Source: an uncultured SAR86 cluster bacterium (lineage in GTDB: Bacteria; Pseudomonadota; Gammaproteobacteria; Magnimaribacterales; D2472). From it: DNA of 47,609 bases. Shown here one piece after another: positions 26,917 to 40,254 of this stretch. The stretch's first letter is position 1, and each line of letters starts with the position of its first letter. The position numbers and the translations under genes were made by a program. The DNA lies in NCBI GenBank assembly GCA_902541245.1, contig CACBPT010000005.1:1-47609 (forward strand), in the 5' to 3' direction. Under the pieces are notes generated by a model. It had not been told where the DNA came from and did not search any database. It saw only the letters and a list, made by a program, of their open reading frames with translations.

Positions 26917-28734
26917 TTATGCCTTCTCTAGTAATTGGTGCTTTTTAATTGTTATGGCAAGTAGATTTATGGCTGCTGGTGTAATTCCCTCAAGCCTGCT
27001 GGCTTGTCCAAGAGATATAGGTTTATGCCTGTTTAATTTTTCAACCACTTCGTTTGATAGGCCTTTTATGAGCGAATAATCTATTTCTCTCGGTATTTTT
27101 GTTTTTTCATTTTTTTTAGAGCCCTCTACCTCTCTTTGTTGTTTTGCTATATAGCCCTCATATTTAATTTCGTTTGATGCTCTGTTGAAAAACTTCTCTT
27201 CTTTTTTTGAAATCTGTAATATTTTTTTTAGCTCTGTTGTATCAAGGTCAGTTCTTTTAAGCAGGTCCTCGCCCGAAGATAGTTTGTCGTTTTTATGAAT
27301 TTTTAATTTTTTTATTTTATTTAAAAATGCCTGGTATTTATTTTCTAGCTGTATAAAAGACTGAAAAACTTCATCACTTATAAGGCCTAGAGAGTGGCCT
27401 TTTTTAGTCAGTCTTTGGCATGCTGTATCTTGAGATAACATGAGTCGATACTCTGCTCGGCTGGTAAACATCCTATATGGCTCTGTTACCCCGTTAAGTG
27501 TTAGGTCGTCTATTAACACACCAATATATGCTTCGCTTCTATCGAATATAACTTCTGGTTTTTTTAAAATTGATTGGCCTGCGTTTATACCGGCAACCAA
27601 ACCCTGAGCCGCTGCTTCTTCATAACCCGTTGTCCCATTAATTTGACCTGCTAGATAAAAACTCTTAAGAAATTTTGTTTCTAGGGTTAGATTTAGTGAT
27701 CTTGGATCAATAAAATCATATTCAACAGCATAACCAAATTCTTCTATTTGTGAATTCTCAAGCCCATTTATTGACTCTACAAAATCTTTCTGGACAGCGT
27801 TTGGTAAGCTTGTTGAAATGCCATTTGGATAAACCAAATCTTTATCTAAACCTTCGGGTTCTATAAATATTTGATGGCTATCTTTTTCGCTAAACCTATT
27901 AATTTTATCCTCTATTGATGGGCAATATCGGGGGCCTATTCCTAATATTTTTCCTGAGTACATGGCAGATAGGTGTGTATTGTTTAAAATTATTTGATGT
28001 GTTTTTTTGTTTGTTCTGGTGATATAGCAAGATATTTGTGGGAGCGTTTTTGCTGGAGGTCGCAGAACTGACATAAAGGGCGGATTTGGGTCTCCTGGTT
28101 GTTCATCCATAACACTAAGATCAATACTGGATAGTTTGATTCTTGCGGGAGTTCCTGTTTTCAACCTTCCCATTGGTAGTTTTAAATCATATAGTTTTTT
28201 GGATAGTGGAATAGATGAATCATCGCCGACACGCCCACCTAGAGCAGTCTCTTCACCTTTATACATGACCCCATTAAGAAAAGTTCCTGTTGTTAGGATG
28301 GTCTTTAGTGATTCTATTTTCTCACCATTTTTTAACACAACGCCTTTGATCGTGTCGTTATGAACAATAATGTCAACCACCTCTCCTTCCTTAATTTCAA
28401 TGGTTGTCTTGTACAAAGCATCTTGAATGGCTTTTTTGTATTTATCTCTGTCGCATTGCACTCGAAGTGCTTGTACGGCAAAACCCTTTCTTGTATTTAG
28501 AGTTCTCGACTGAATGCCGGATATATCTGTAGCTTGAGCCATAATGCCCCCTAACGCATCGACCTCTCTAACTAAATGTGATTTTCCCAACCCACCAATA
28601 GCTGGATTGCAGGACATCTGACCAATAGTGTCTTTCTTAAAAGTGACAAGACAACATTTAAGCCCCTGTCTAAAAACAGCATGCGCTGCTTCAACACCAG
28701 CATGTCCACCACCTATTACTATTACATCAAACAT
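26917..28734 (-). CDS. mnmG: tRNA uridine 5-carboxymethylaminomethyl modification enzyme MnmG (GidA)
   Basis: 605 residues. The FAD-binding motif [12 protein letters not shown] starts the protein; [33 protein letters not shown], GRYxPSIEDK-like [11 protein letters not shown] and the C-terminal helical MnmE-binding region ([15 protein letters not shown]) follow. With MnmE it modifies U34 of several tRNAs. It lies next to the candidate oriC, as gidA does in E. coli. Confidence 0.97.
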   Translation of the reverse strand: MFDVIVIGGGHAGVEAAHAVFRQGLKCCLVTFKKDTIGQMSCNPAIGGLGKSHLVREVDALGGIMAQATDISGIQSRTLNTRKGFAVQALRVQCDRDKYKKAIQDALYKTTIEIKEGEVVDIIVHNDTIKGVVLKNGEKIESLKTILTTGTFLNGVMYKGEETALGGRVGDDSSIPLSKKLYDLKLPMGRLKTGTPARIKLSSIDLSVMDEQPGDPNPPFMSVLRPPAKTLPQISCYITRTNKKTHQIILNNTHLSAMYSGKILGIGPRYCPSIEDKINRFSEKDSHQIFIEPEGLDKDLVYPNGISTSLPNAVQKDFVESINGLENSQIEEFGYAVEYDFIDPRSLNLTLETKFLKSFYLAGQINGTTGYEEAAAQGLVAGINAGQSILKKPEVIFDRSEAYIGVLIDDLTLNGVTEPYRMFTSRAEYRLMLSQDTACQRLTKKGHSLGLISDEVFQSFIQLENKYQAFLNKIKKLKIHKNDKLSSGEDLLKRTDLDTTELKKILQISKKEEKFFNRASNEIKYEGYIAKQQREVEGSKKNEKTKIPREIDYSLIKGLSNEVVEKLNRHKPISLGQASRLEGITPAAINLLAITIKKHQLLEKA

Positions 28735-28740
28735 ATATAA

Positions 28741-28934
28741 GAATGTTATAACAACAATATATTATTGTTGTAATTATTAAAGGAGTTTTTTTTGTGTATA
28801 AAACATACAGGCCTCTTGTTTAAAAGGTTAACTGGAGCTAATAAGTTATGTAAACCCAACACTGTAAATTGTAGTTTTCTATTAAACAAGGTGTGGATAA
28901 AAGTAAAATAAAAACTAACCACAAATTTTCCACA
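28741..28934. other. oriC: Candidate chromosomal replication origin (oriC), mnmG-mnmE spacer
   Basis: A 206-bp AT-rich spacer between mnmG and mnmE. Three 9-mers fit the DnaA-box consensus TTWTNCACA: TTATACACA (minus strand, 28793-28801), TTATCCACA (minus, 28892-28900, perfect) and TTTTCCACA (plus, 28926-28934). A hairpin ACAACAAT-ATATT-ATTGTTGT at 28751-28771 lies in the most AT-rich part and could belong to the unwinding element. The location equals that of E. coli oriC beside gidA. There is no ORF in it. The rpmH-dnaA spacer is an alternative origin. Confidence 0.6.
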
Positions 28935-28940
28935 TTTTAT

Positions 28941-30248
28941 CTACTTCCCTATACAGAAATCTTTAAAAATATCACCAAGCAAATCATCAGAATGCTTGAT
29001 GCCCAAAAACTCATCAAGGGAGGATCTCACTAGTCTCAAATCCTCTGCCGCAACATCAACATCACACTCATTAGAAATTTTTTCAATACAAGCATTTAGG
29101 TTTGATAGAGCTGAGTTAAAACATTTAAGGTGTCGCTCTCTAATAATAAATGTTTTTTTTGTAACGTCTCTATCCTCTTTTACTAATTTAAAAATTTTAT
29201 TTTTTAACTCCTGTACACCATCACCTGACTTTGCAGAAACAACGCAGTCATAACAACCGCTTGGATGTTGCTTGTCAGATTTGTTAAAAACAACCAGATG
29301 TTTTTTATCAGACAATTTAGATTTAAATCTTGATAGTAGCTCTTCTGTATCATGATCTAAAATTATAAGAATCAAATTAGAATTCTTAGCCTCATCACCA
29401 GAAAGCGCTACACCGCTTCTCTCGACCAAATCATCCGTTTCCCGAATACCTGCCGAGTCTACCAACTCCATACTTATACTGTTATAAAAAACCTCAGAGT
29501 CAATTAGATCTCTGGTTGTTCCAGGAATCTTTGAAACCAAAGCCCTATCAAAACCCAGCATACGATTAAATAACGATGACTTACCCGTATTAGGAGGCCC
29601 AAAAAACAAAACCCTGTTTTTTGATAGCTTTCTACTTGAAACTAATGAAGAATCTATCAAATCAGCCAAAGAAGATTTTATTTTAATCAGCCTTTCTTCG
29701 ATGTTTCCCACTTGAATAAAATTATGGTCTTCATCTGAAAAATCAATGCTTCCTTCAACAAAAACCCTTAAGGCATCAACATCTTTACCCAGCGTATAAA
29801 CAATCTCGCTTAGTTTGCCAGCCACAGCTTCTGAGCAAAGCTGGCTTCTTACAACGTCTTCTGAATTAATTAAATCAACAACTGCCTCGGCCTCATTTAA
29901 AGAAAGCTTACCGTTTTCAAACGCAACCCTTGAAAACTCACCGGGACCAGCTTCCCTGAAACCTAGCGATAAAAAAACTTCTGTTAATGACCTAATAACC
30001 GAAAGGCCTCCATGACAATAAACCTCTACAGAATCCTCGCCTGTATAACTGTTTGGGCTTGAGAAGTAGACAATAGAGCATCTGTCAACTAGAGCCCCCT
30101 CCCAAACAACATCTCTTAGAAAAACTTTCCTGTAATCTGAGATGGGCTTATTGATAATACTATTAAATTTTTGACAACAACCCTCACCAGATATTCGAAA
30201 AACGGCAATTGCAGATTGAGCCACTGGAGTTGCTAGTGCAAAAATCAA
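28941..30248 (-). CDS. mnmE: tRNA modification GTPase MnmE (TrmE)
   Basis: 435 residues, somewhat short. N-terminal folate-binding domain begins IFALATPVAQSAIAVFRISG; the G domain has GPPNTGKSSL (G1), TTRD (G2), DSAG (G3) and NKSD (G4); the C-terminus ends with the catalytic CIGK. Start is TTG 30246-30248 with AGGAG eight bases upstream. Partner of MnmG in U34 modification; the two genes are separated by the candidate origin. Confidence 0.96.
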   Translation of the reverse strand: MIFALATPVAQSAIAVFRISGEGCCQKFNSIINKPISDYRKVFLRDVVWEGALVDRCSIVYFSSPNSYTGEDSVEVYCHGGLSVIRSLTEVFLSLGFREAGPGEFSRVAFENGKLSLNEAEAVVDLINSEDVVRSQLCSEAVAGKLSEIVYTLGKDVDALRVFVEGSIDFSDEDHNFIQVGNIEERLIKIKSSLADLIDSSLVSSRKLSKNRVLFFGPPNTGKSSLFNRMLGFDRALVSKIPGTTRDLIDSEVFYNSISMELVDSAGIRETDDLVERSGVALSGDEAKNSNLILIILDHDTEELLSRFKSKLSDKKHLVVFNKSDKQHPSGCYDCVVSAKSGDGVQELKNKIFKLVKEDRDVTKKTFIIRERHLKCFNSALSNLNACIEKISNECDVDVAAEDLRLVRSSLDEFLGIKHSDDLLGDIFKDFCIGK

Positions 30249-30259
30249 AACACAAACTC

Positions 30260-31822
30260 CTAACCGCCACCTGATCCAGAATAAATAGACGCACCATATT
30301 TTTTATACATGGCTCTTTGTTGAATTAGAGATATTGCGCTATTTGCAACAGAGTACAAAACAAGACCTGCTGGCATGATTACAAAAATAACCGCAATCAT
30401 CACTGGCATAAATTTCATAATTTGCGCTTGAGTTGGGTCCATGCCTGGTGGCTGAGGATTAAGCTGTTGAGTTAGATACATAAGGGCAGCAAACACAACT
30501 GGTAAAATAAAAAATGGGTCAGGTGCAGACAAGTCTTGTATCCAGAAAAAGAAAGATTCATGCCTCAGTTCAACACTCTCTCTCAAGCAAAAAAAGAAGG
30601 CAATGAAAACTGGCATTTGAAGAAAAAGTGGAAAGCAACCACCCGCGGGGTTTATGCCCTCTTTTTTATACAGCGCCATCATCTCTGTTCCAAGTTTTGT
30701 TCTATCGTCTTTATACCTCTCTTGTATTTCTTTTAATTTTGGCTGCGCTGTTCGCATTTTAGCCATGCTAGAAAAACCCTTGGCAGAAATTGGCCAAAGC
30801 AACAACTTAACCAACACTGTCAAAAGTATTATCGAGACACCCCAGTTGCCAACAAAAACATTGATAATGCTCAATAACATCATCAGGGGCTGGGCTAAAA
30901 ACCAAAACCAACCCATATCAATTGTTAGCTCTAAATCAGACGCCCGACCGATCAAATCTGAACGAATTTTAGGCCCAAGAAAAACCCTATGATCTACACC
31001 AGACATGAGATCGCTTGCTTTCACCTCCCTAGATATGGCCCCCATTACATATGTATCAGAGCCAGAGGTCGGAGGAAGCGCAGTCAATGCCTGGACCCTG
31101 TCTGAGGGAGTCAGAATTGCTGCCATAAAATATTTTTGTATGAAGGCAACCCAACCACCCCGTTGAAAATACTCTATTCTTTCGTCAATAGACCTAAGCC
31201 TGTTATTTGCGTATGGCTCCTCAGGCGTATTAAAAGCGACCCCTGTATAAGAGCTGTTCTCAAAAAAATTATCCCTAGCGTCCAATGCCCGCCCATCTGT
31301 TCTATACATTGCAATGTATGGAGTCGGCAGGTCAACAGGAAGATCTCCAACCCAAACATCTTTTATTATTAATTCGTAATCATTATCCTTGAGAGCTATA
31401 TTTTTATTAATTTTGCCATCCGCTGACACAAGCTCAATTGAGGAAGGCCGCACATTTACAATCTCAAAATTTTGATCCTCAGAAGTAAAACCACTATTGA
31501 GATAAAATTTAAATCCAGTAGCATTATCAAAACCAAACAACCTTACACCCAAAGATTCATCATTGTTAAGATAAGTGTGTTCTTTAAGCCTAGCCTCCCA
31601 AATTTTTCCAGTAACAGGGCTTATCTTTAAAATCAATTTAGAGTTTTGTATTTCAATCAAATCCTCTGTTTCCCCGGCTGGGAGAACTTGCTGATTTCTA
31701 CTTAAATCTATGGCGGTTGCCTCAGCAACCTCTTGCTTGATTTCCTTTTCTGCATTCCAAGACAAAAATAATATGTAGGATAATGCAACCACAGAAGCTA
31801 TGTAAAAATACCTCCAATTCAT
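30260..31822 (-). CDS. yidC: Membrane protein insertase YidC
   Basis: 520 residues, proteobacterial type: N-terminal membrane anchor, a large periplasmic domain (about residues 45-310, beta-rich), then the conserved insertase core WGVSIILLTVLVKLLLWP ... with the helical cytoplasmic hairpin (KMRTAQPKLKEIQERYKDD) and PAGGCFPLFLQMPVFIAF. It ends in a short GSGGG tail instead of a long basic one. ATGA overlap couples it to yidD upstream. Confidence 0.97.
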   Translation of the reverse strand: MNWRYFYIASVVALSYILFLSWNAEKEIKQEVAEATAIDLSRNQQVLPAGETEDLIEIQNSKLILKISPVTGKIWEARLKEHTYLNNDESLGVRLFGFDNATGFKFYLNSGFTSEDQNFEIVNVRPSSIELVSADGKINKNIALKDNDYELIIKDVWVGDLPVDLPTPYIAMYRTDGRALDARDNFFENSSYTGVAFNTPEEPYANNRLRSIDERIEYFQRGGWVAFIQKYFMAAILTPSDRVQALTALPPTSGSDTYVMGAISREVKASDLMSGVDHRVFLGPKIRSDLIGRASDLELTIDMGWFWFLAQPLMMLLSIINVFVGNWGVSIILLTVLVKLLLWPISAKGFSSMAKMRTAQPKLKEIQERYKDDRTKLGTEMMALYKKEGINPAGGCFPLFLQMPVFIAFFFCLRESVELRHESFFFWIQDLSAPDPFFILPVVFAALMYLTQQLNPQPPGMDPTQAQIMKFMPVMIAVIFVIMPAGLVLYSVANSAISLIQQRAMYKKYGASIYSGSGGG

Positions 31823-32031
31823 TTTTTTACCTCATCAATTCCACCAGCTGACCATGGCCCACATTTTAAAATCCTTATTACAGAATAGAAACCACCAACA
31901 ATAGCACCATGAGCCTCAATACTTTCTTTTGCATATTGCGAGCATGTTGGCTCAAACCTACAATTTTTACCGAACATAAAACTTAAATATTTCTGATAAA
32001 AGTTAATCATAAATATAAAAAAGCTTTTCAT
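31819..32031 (-). CDS. yidD: Membrane protein insertion efficiency factor YidD
   Basis: 70 residues with the family hallmark CRFEPTCSQYAKESIEAHG (three conserved cysteines with the later CGPWSAGG). Lies between rnpA and yidC as usual, overlapping yidC by four bases and starting three bases after the rnpA stop. Confidence 0.95.
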   Translation of the reverse strand: MKSFFIFMINFYQKYLSFMFGKNCRFEPTCSQYAKESIEAHGAIVGGFYSVIRILKCGPWSAGGIDEVKK

Positions 32032-32033
32032 AC

Positions 32034-32312
32034 CTAAACCCTCTTATTATTAGCAAACCTTTCCAAAACAGGATGAAATTCGTTAAATATATTTCTATAA
32101 CCCATTTCTAAAAAACCATATCTGACAACTACAACATAGCCTCCGCTTAGACCACTACAATGAAAAATTTCTTTAATCCAACGCTTAATTTTATTCCGAT
32201 GTACTGCTAATGAATAGTCCTTCTTCTTAACTACTATCCTAAGTTTTGCGTTAAGTGAATTTTCATCATAAAAAATTGATGCAATGTTTGAGTTATAGAT
32301 TTTTTTTGAGAT
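32034..32312 (-). CDS. rnpA: Ribonuclease P protein component, without a canonical start codon
   Basis: The frame between rpmH and yidD translates to a recognisable RnpA: KLRIVVKKKDYSLAVHRNKIKRWIKE contains the RNR-type motif (HRNKIKR), and GGYVVVVRYGFLEM with a final helix FNEFHPVLERF complete the fold. The frame opens only after a TAA at 32322-32324. No ATG, GTG or TTG occurs before the conserved core. The best start is ATC 32310-32312, seven bases after AAGG; another ATC and an ATT follow. It would be about 92 residues, shorter than E. coli RnpA (119). Confidence 0.85.
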   Translation of the reverse strand: MSKKIYNSNIASIFYDENSLNAKLRIVVKKKDYSLAVHRNKIKRWIKEIFHCSGLSGGYVVVVRYGFLEMGYRNIFNEFHPVLERFANNKRV

Positions 32313-32328
32313 AGTAAAGCCTTAATAA

Positions 32329-32463
32329 TTAAGCGGTTAAAACTTTGCGGCCTTTTTTTCTTCGGTTTGCAATTACAGCTCTTCCTGCTTTGGTTGCCAT
32401 TCTCGCTCTAAAACCATGGGCCCTTTTTCTTTTTAGTGTACTGGGTTGAAATGTTCTTTTCAT
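32329..32463 (-). CDS. rpmH: 50S ribosomal protein L34
   Basis: 44 residues, complete: [20 protein letters not shown] followed by [20 protein letters not shown] and VLTA. Identity is unambiguous. It heads the leftward rpmH-rnpA-yidD-yidC-mnmE cluster, divergent from dnaA. Confidence 0.98.
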   Translation of the reverse strand: MKRTFQPSTLKRKRAHGFRARMATKAGRAVIANRRKKGRKVLTA

Positions 32464-32546
32464 AGTTGCTCAAAATTAAGCCAAAAATTATATAGTATTG
32501 GGTATGAAATGAAAGAAAAAATAATAAAAATTAAATACATAACATA

Positions 32547-32600
32547 CCAACAAGATATCCACAGAAAATACATATGCTTATGCTGTAGATATCTTGTTAG
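32547..32600. promoter_or_regulatory. Inverted repeat with DnaA-like boxes upstream of dnaA
   Basis: CCAACAAGATATCCACAG (32547-32564) is repeated in inverted form at 32583-32600 (CTAACAAGATATCTACAG on the minus strand), 16 of 18 bases equal, including an uninterrupted 11-base match. Each arm holds a near-DnaA box (ATATCCACA and ATATCTACA). It ends 40 bases before the dnaA start and probably serves DnaA autoregulation or a second origin element. The remaining part of the 176-bp spacer is AT-rich without ORFs. Confidence 0.6.
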
Positions 32601-32639
32601 TTTTTGTTAGACTTACTTTTCAACCGGAGGTCTATAAAA

Positions 32640-33929
32640 TTGAAATTTTGGTCTGAATGTACTGAAAAACTCGAAGCTAAGCTATCACAAGAGGAATTTA
32701 ACACATGGATTAAGCCTCTAAAGGCTAATATTCACGAAAATAGTTTAGAAATAAGCGCCCCGAATGATTTTGTTTTAACCTATGTCCAAGAAAATCTCGG
32801 ACAAATAATAGAAAACTTGGTTAATCAATCTAACAAATCACTGATTGTAAAATTTAAAACACTTGATAAATCAACATTTGTTGAGAAATTAAATGTTTCA
32901 GAAAAAAATAAAGCTTCTCTTGTTCAAAATTTCACATTTAATAGTTTTGTAGAGGGAAAATCTAACCATATGGCCCTTGCAGCAGCAAAACAGGTAGCTG
33001 CAAATCCTAAGGGAGACTATAACCCGCTTTTTATTTATGGCGGGGTTGGACTTGGAAAAACACACCTTATGCATGCTGTGGGGAATGAAATTCTTAGTGC
33101 AGATACTTCAAAAAGGATAGTTTACGTTCATTCTGAAAAGTTTGTAGCAGACATGGTAAAAGCCCTTCAATTAGGGGCTATGAGCGAATTTAAAGAATTT
33201 TATAGGAATGCTGATGCCCTATTAATTGATGATATTCAGTTTTTTGCTGGCAAAGAGCAGTCGCAAGAGGAGTTTTTTCATACATTTAATACTCTTTTAG
33301 ACCGAAATCATCAAATGATTCTTACATGTGATAAGTATCCCAAGGAAATAGACGGTCTTGAGGAGCGACTAAAATCAAGGCTTGGTTGGGGATTACCAGT
33401 AATTATAGAGCCCCCTGAGCTTGAAACGCGCGCAGCAGTATTGTTAAGCAAGGCAAATTCTATGGGAGTCAAACTTCCAAATGATTGTGCTTTCTACATC
33501 GCTCAAAGAATTAGATCTAATATCAGAGAATTAGAAGGAGCGCTAAAAAGAGTTGTGGCAAATTCAAGGTTTGCTGACCATGAGATTGATATTCCTTTTG
33601 TTAAAGAGGCACTAAAAGACCTGTTTGTCATATCAGCAAAGATGGTTAGCATTGATAATATTCAAAAGACTGTTGCTGAGTATTACAATATCAAATTATC
33701 TGATCTTCTCTCTAAAAGAAGAAGTCGCTCAATTACCCGACCAAGACAGTTAGCTATGGCCCTTACAAAATCATTAACAAATCACAGCTTACCTGAAATA
33801 GGAGAAGCTTTTAATGGAAGAGATCACACAACTGTGCTCCATGCGTGCAGTAAAATAAAAGAACTAAGAAAAGAAATCCCATCACTTGAAGAAGACTATA
33901 GAAATTTAAACAGGACTCTCACAAACTAA
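32640..33929 (+). CDS. dnaA: Chromosomal replication initiator DnaA
   Basis: 429 residues from TTG 32640-32642, placed nine bases after GGAGG; this makes the protein begin [19 protein letters not shown] as in other DnaA proteins, whereas the longer frame from 32604 runs through the ribosome-binding site. Domain III has Walker [10 protein letters not shown] and Walker [10 protein letters not shown]; domain IV has the signature [14 protein letters not shown]. Domain II is short. Its stop touches the dnaN ATG. Confidence 0.98.
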   Translation: MKFWSECTEKLEAKLSQEEFNTWIKPLKANIHENSLEISAPNDFVLTYVQENLGQIIENLVNQSNKSLIVKFKTLDKSTFVEKLNVSEKNKASLVQNFTFNSFVEGKSNHMALAAAKQVAANPKGDYNPLFIYGGVGLGKTHLMHAVGNEILSADTSKRIVYVHSEKFVADMVKALQLGAMSEFKEFYRNADALLIDDIQFFAGKEQSQEEFFHTFNTLLDRNHQMILTCDKYPKEIDGLEERLKSRLGWGLPVIIEPPELETRAAVLLSKANSMGVKLPNDCAFYIAQRIRSNIRELEGALKRVVANSRFADHEIDIPFVKEALKDLFVISAKMVSIDNIQKTVAEYYNIKLSDLLSKRRSRSITRPRQLAMALTKSLTNHSLPEIGEAFNGRDHTTVLHACSKIKELRKEIPSLEEDYRNLNRTLTN

Positions 33930-35027
33930 ATGGAAATAACCTTAAAAAAAGAGGAAATTGTTTCAGCTCTTAACGTTACTTTGGGGGTCGTTGAGAAAAG
34001 GCAAACACTCCCAATTCTTTCAAATGTTTTACTTGAGGTAGATGAAAGCTTATTTAAATTAACAGCAACAGATTTAGAGTCAGAGGTTACTACTAGCGGA
34101 AAAGTATCATCTATAGAATCACCTGGAAAAACAACAACCTCTGCTAAAAAATTAAATGAGCTTTGTAGATTAATACCTGATGGAGAGGAAATAAATTTTT
34201 CATTAAAATCAAATAAATTAAATATTAAAACAAATAATGGTAAGTACTCACTATCAACACTTCCTAGTGCAGACTTTCCCATATTTGATATTGACTCCGG
34301 CGATACACCTTTGGCAGTTTCGGCCAAAGACCTGCAAGAACTTATTAAAAATACATCTTTTGCAATGGGTAACCAAGATTGGCGACATTATTTAAACGGA
34401 CTTTTTATTTCAATTAGTAATGGGCAAATTACTGCTGTCGCGACCGATGCACATAGACTGGCTGTAGCCAATATACCGATCAACTCTGATCATTCATTTT
34501 CTGGAATCATACCTAGAAAATCTATTAATGAGATGGTTAAATTTCTTTCTGATCAGTCGGGTGATGCTGAGTTAAAAATTAATGATTCCTCTTTAGAACT
34601 TGCGGTAGGAAATCTAATTTTTAAAAGCAAATTAATTGATGGAAAGTTCCCAGATTACCAACAGGTTATTCCATCTGGCGAAAGCTCGATGTTAGAAATT
34701 AACGTTAAGGAATTTTCAGAAACTCTAAGCAGAGTATCTGTTTTATCTAGTGAAAAATATAAAGGCGTTAGATTAATTACCTCATCAGATGGAGTTAGAA
34801 TTTCTGCCAATAATCCAGAGCAAGAAGAGGCAGAAGAATTTTTCTCAGCTTCTTATGAGGGCGAAGATTTAGATATAGCGTTCAATGTTACATATCTTCA
34901 AGAAATAATGTCGCATATGCGAACAGATACATGTCACATAAATTTCTTTGGATCTGATAAAAGTTGCTTGCTAACGCCACCAAGTAGCGATAGCCCAAAA
35001 TATGTTGTTATGCCACTCCTAATATAG
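33930..35027 (+). CDS. dnaN: DNA polymerase III sliding clamp (beta subunit)
   Basis: 365 residues, three repeated clamp domains; conserved features are the start KKEEIVSALNVTLGVVEKRQTLPILSNVL-like region (residues 6-34), FAMGNQDWRHYLNGL, ATDAHRLAVA and the C-terminal VMPLLI. Abuts dnaA without spacer (TAAATG), consistent with coupling. Confidence 0.98.
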   Translation: MEITLKKEEIVSALNVTLGVVEKRQTLPILSNVLLEVDESLFKLTATDLESEVTTSGKVSSIESPGKTTTSAKKLNELCRLIPDGEEINFSLKSNKLNIKTNNGKYSLSTLPSADFPIFDIDSGDTPLAVSAKDLQELIKNTSFAMGNQDWRHYLNGLFISISNGQITAVATDAHRLAVANIPINSDHSFSGIIPRKSINEMVKFLSDQSGDAELKINDSSLELAVGNLIFKSKLIDGKFPDYQQVIPSGESSMLEINVKEFSETLSRVSVLSSEKYKGVRLITSSDGVRISANNPEQEEAEEFFSASYEGEDLDIAFNVTYLQEIMSHMRTDTCHINFFGSDKSCLLTPPSSDSPKYVVMPLLI

Positions 35028-35030
35028 GTA

Positions 35031-38613
<3,583 letters not shown>

Positions 38614-38766
38614 AATCCAAGTTTTACCAATATATTGGAGTTTTGATGTCGAAAGGAATAATGATGCAGTAATAATAATTAAAGAGACAAAAATTAAACT
38701 TATTATAAAAACTAAATAAAATATTAAGATATTAATTATGTAAATTCACTAAATATAAACTTTTGT

Positions 38767-40116
38767 CTAGTTTATTATCAAGTCCTCCAAATATTTTGAG
38801 AGCTCTGAGACTGCTATTCTTTTTTGTTGCATCGTATCCCTATCACGAATTGTTACTGAATCATCATCAAGGGTTTCAAAATCTACAGTTATGCATAAAG
38901 GAGTGCCAACTTCGTCATGACGTCTATAACTTTTTCCAATATTTCCTGAGTTCTCAAGCAAAACCCTACCTAACCTCAAACCTTGTAAAGTTTTTTTAAT
39001 ATTTGATGCAATTTCAACTAATTTTTTATTATTTTTCTTAAGTGGAATAACAGCAGCCTTAATTGGTGATAAATGAGGTTTAAGCTTTAGAACTATTCTT
39101 GTTTTACCGTCTTCCAATTCCTCGACTTTGTATGCCTCATTTAAAATAGCAAGTACACCTCTATCAACTCCTGCCGAAGGCTCAATAACATATGGAATAA
39201 ACCATTTTTTTGTTTCTATGTCTTGAAGTGCAAGTTTTGCATTTGATTCATTGTTATCTGAAACGTTTGAATATATATCAAAATCTTTTTGATTTTTGCT
39301 ATGTGACCCAAGATCAAAATCTGTTCTATTAGCAATGCCCTCTAATTCTTCAAGTCCGTGAGGGAATTTGTACATTATATCTACTGTGGCTTTAGAATAA
39401 TGAGCAAGCTCATTTGATGGCACATTGTACAGTTCAATATTATCTTTACTTACCCCTTGTTCATCCCACCACTTAAGTCGGGCATCTACCCATTTTTTAT
39501 GCCAGTCATCATCTGTTCCAGGAGCAACAAAAAATTCAAGTTCCATTTGTTCAAATTCCCTCACTCTAAATATAAAATTTCTTGGCGTTATTTCATTTCT
39601 AAATGCTTTGCCAATTTGCGCAATTCCAAACGGGACCTTCCTAGAAGTAGAATCAACAACGTTCTTAAAGTTTGTAAATATATTTTGAGCAGTCTCAGGT
39701 CTCAGATATGCGAAAGAATCTTTATCCTCGACTGGTCCTACAGCTGTCTTAAACATTAGGTTGAATTGTCTTGGCTCTGTAAGATCTTCTGTCTTACAAT
39801 GGTCTGGAACTTGATCAGCGCGAAAACGTTGATTACAAGATTTACAATCTACCATTGGATCTGAAAACGTATCCTCATGACCTGAAAATTTTAAAACACT
39901 TGGTTTCGTTAAAATTGAAGCGTCTAAGCCCTCAACATCATCTCTATCAAATACTACCTCCCTCCACCAAGCTTGTTTTAGGTTATTTTTAAGCTCAACA
40001 CCTAATGGCCCATAATCATATAATCCTTGAAGACCTCCGTAGATTTCATTAGATTGAAATATAAAACCCCTTCTTTTGCAAAGAGCTACGAGTTCATCCA
40101 TTGTTTTTGCTGTCAA
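38767..40116 (-). CDS. glyQS: Glycyl-tRNA synthetase, single-chain alpha2 (eukaryotic/Gram-positive) type
   Basis: About 449 residues. Class II motifs: the N-terminal [48 protein letters not shown], motif 2 [18 protein letters not shown] and motif 3 [14 protein letters not shown]; anticodon-binding C-terminal domain ends [11 protein letters not shown]. This is the homodimeric type, unrelated in architecture to the alpha2beta2 GlyQ/GlyS of nearly all gammaproteobacteria, but sits between plsC and an lpxL-like gene near gyrB, where glyQ/glyS lie in pseudomonads. Start is TTG 40116 or ATG 40099-40101. Confidence 0.96.
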   Translation of the reverse strand: MTAKTMDELVALCKRRGFIFQSNEIYGGLQGLYDYGPLGVELKNNLKQAWWREVVFDRDDVEGLDASILTKPSVLKFSGHEDTFSDPMVDCKSCNQRFRADQVPDHCKTEDLTEPRQFNLMFKTAVGPVEDKDSFAYLRPETAQNIFTNFKNVVDSTSRKVPFGIAQIGKAFRNEITPRNFIFRVREFEQMELEFFVAPGTDDDWHKKWVDARLKWWDEQGVSKDNIELYNVPSNELAHYSKATVDIMYKFPHGLEELEGIANRTDFDLGSHSKNQKDFDIYSNVSDNNESNAKLALQDIETKKWFIPYVIEPSAGVDRGVLAILNEAYKVEELEDGKTRIVLKLKPHLSPIKAAVIPLKKNNKKLVEIASNIKKTLQGLRLGRVLLENSGNIGKSYRRHDEVGTPLCITVDFETLDDDSVTIRDRDTMQQKRIAVSELSKYLEDLIIN

Positions 40117-40254
40117 AATTAGTCTTTATTTTAATATTTCATAAACTATATTATGCAGCTATTTTAATAATATCTACAGAACTTTTATGAACTCTATACA
40201 CCTAACCCTATTAAATATTTAATTAAGAGATGATAATTAACAAAATGATCTGAA

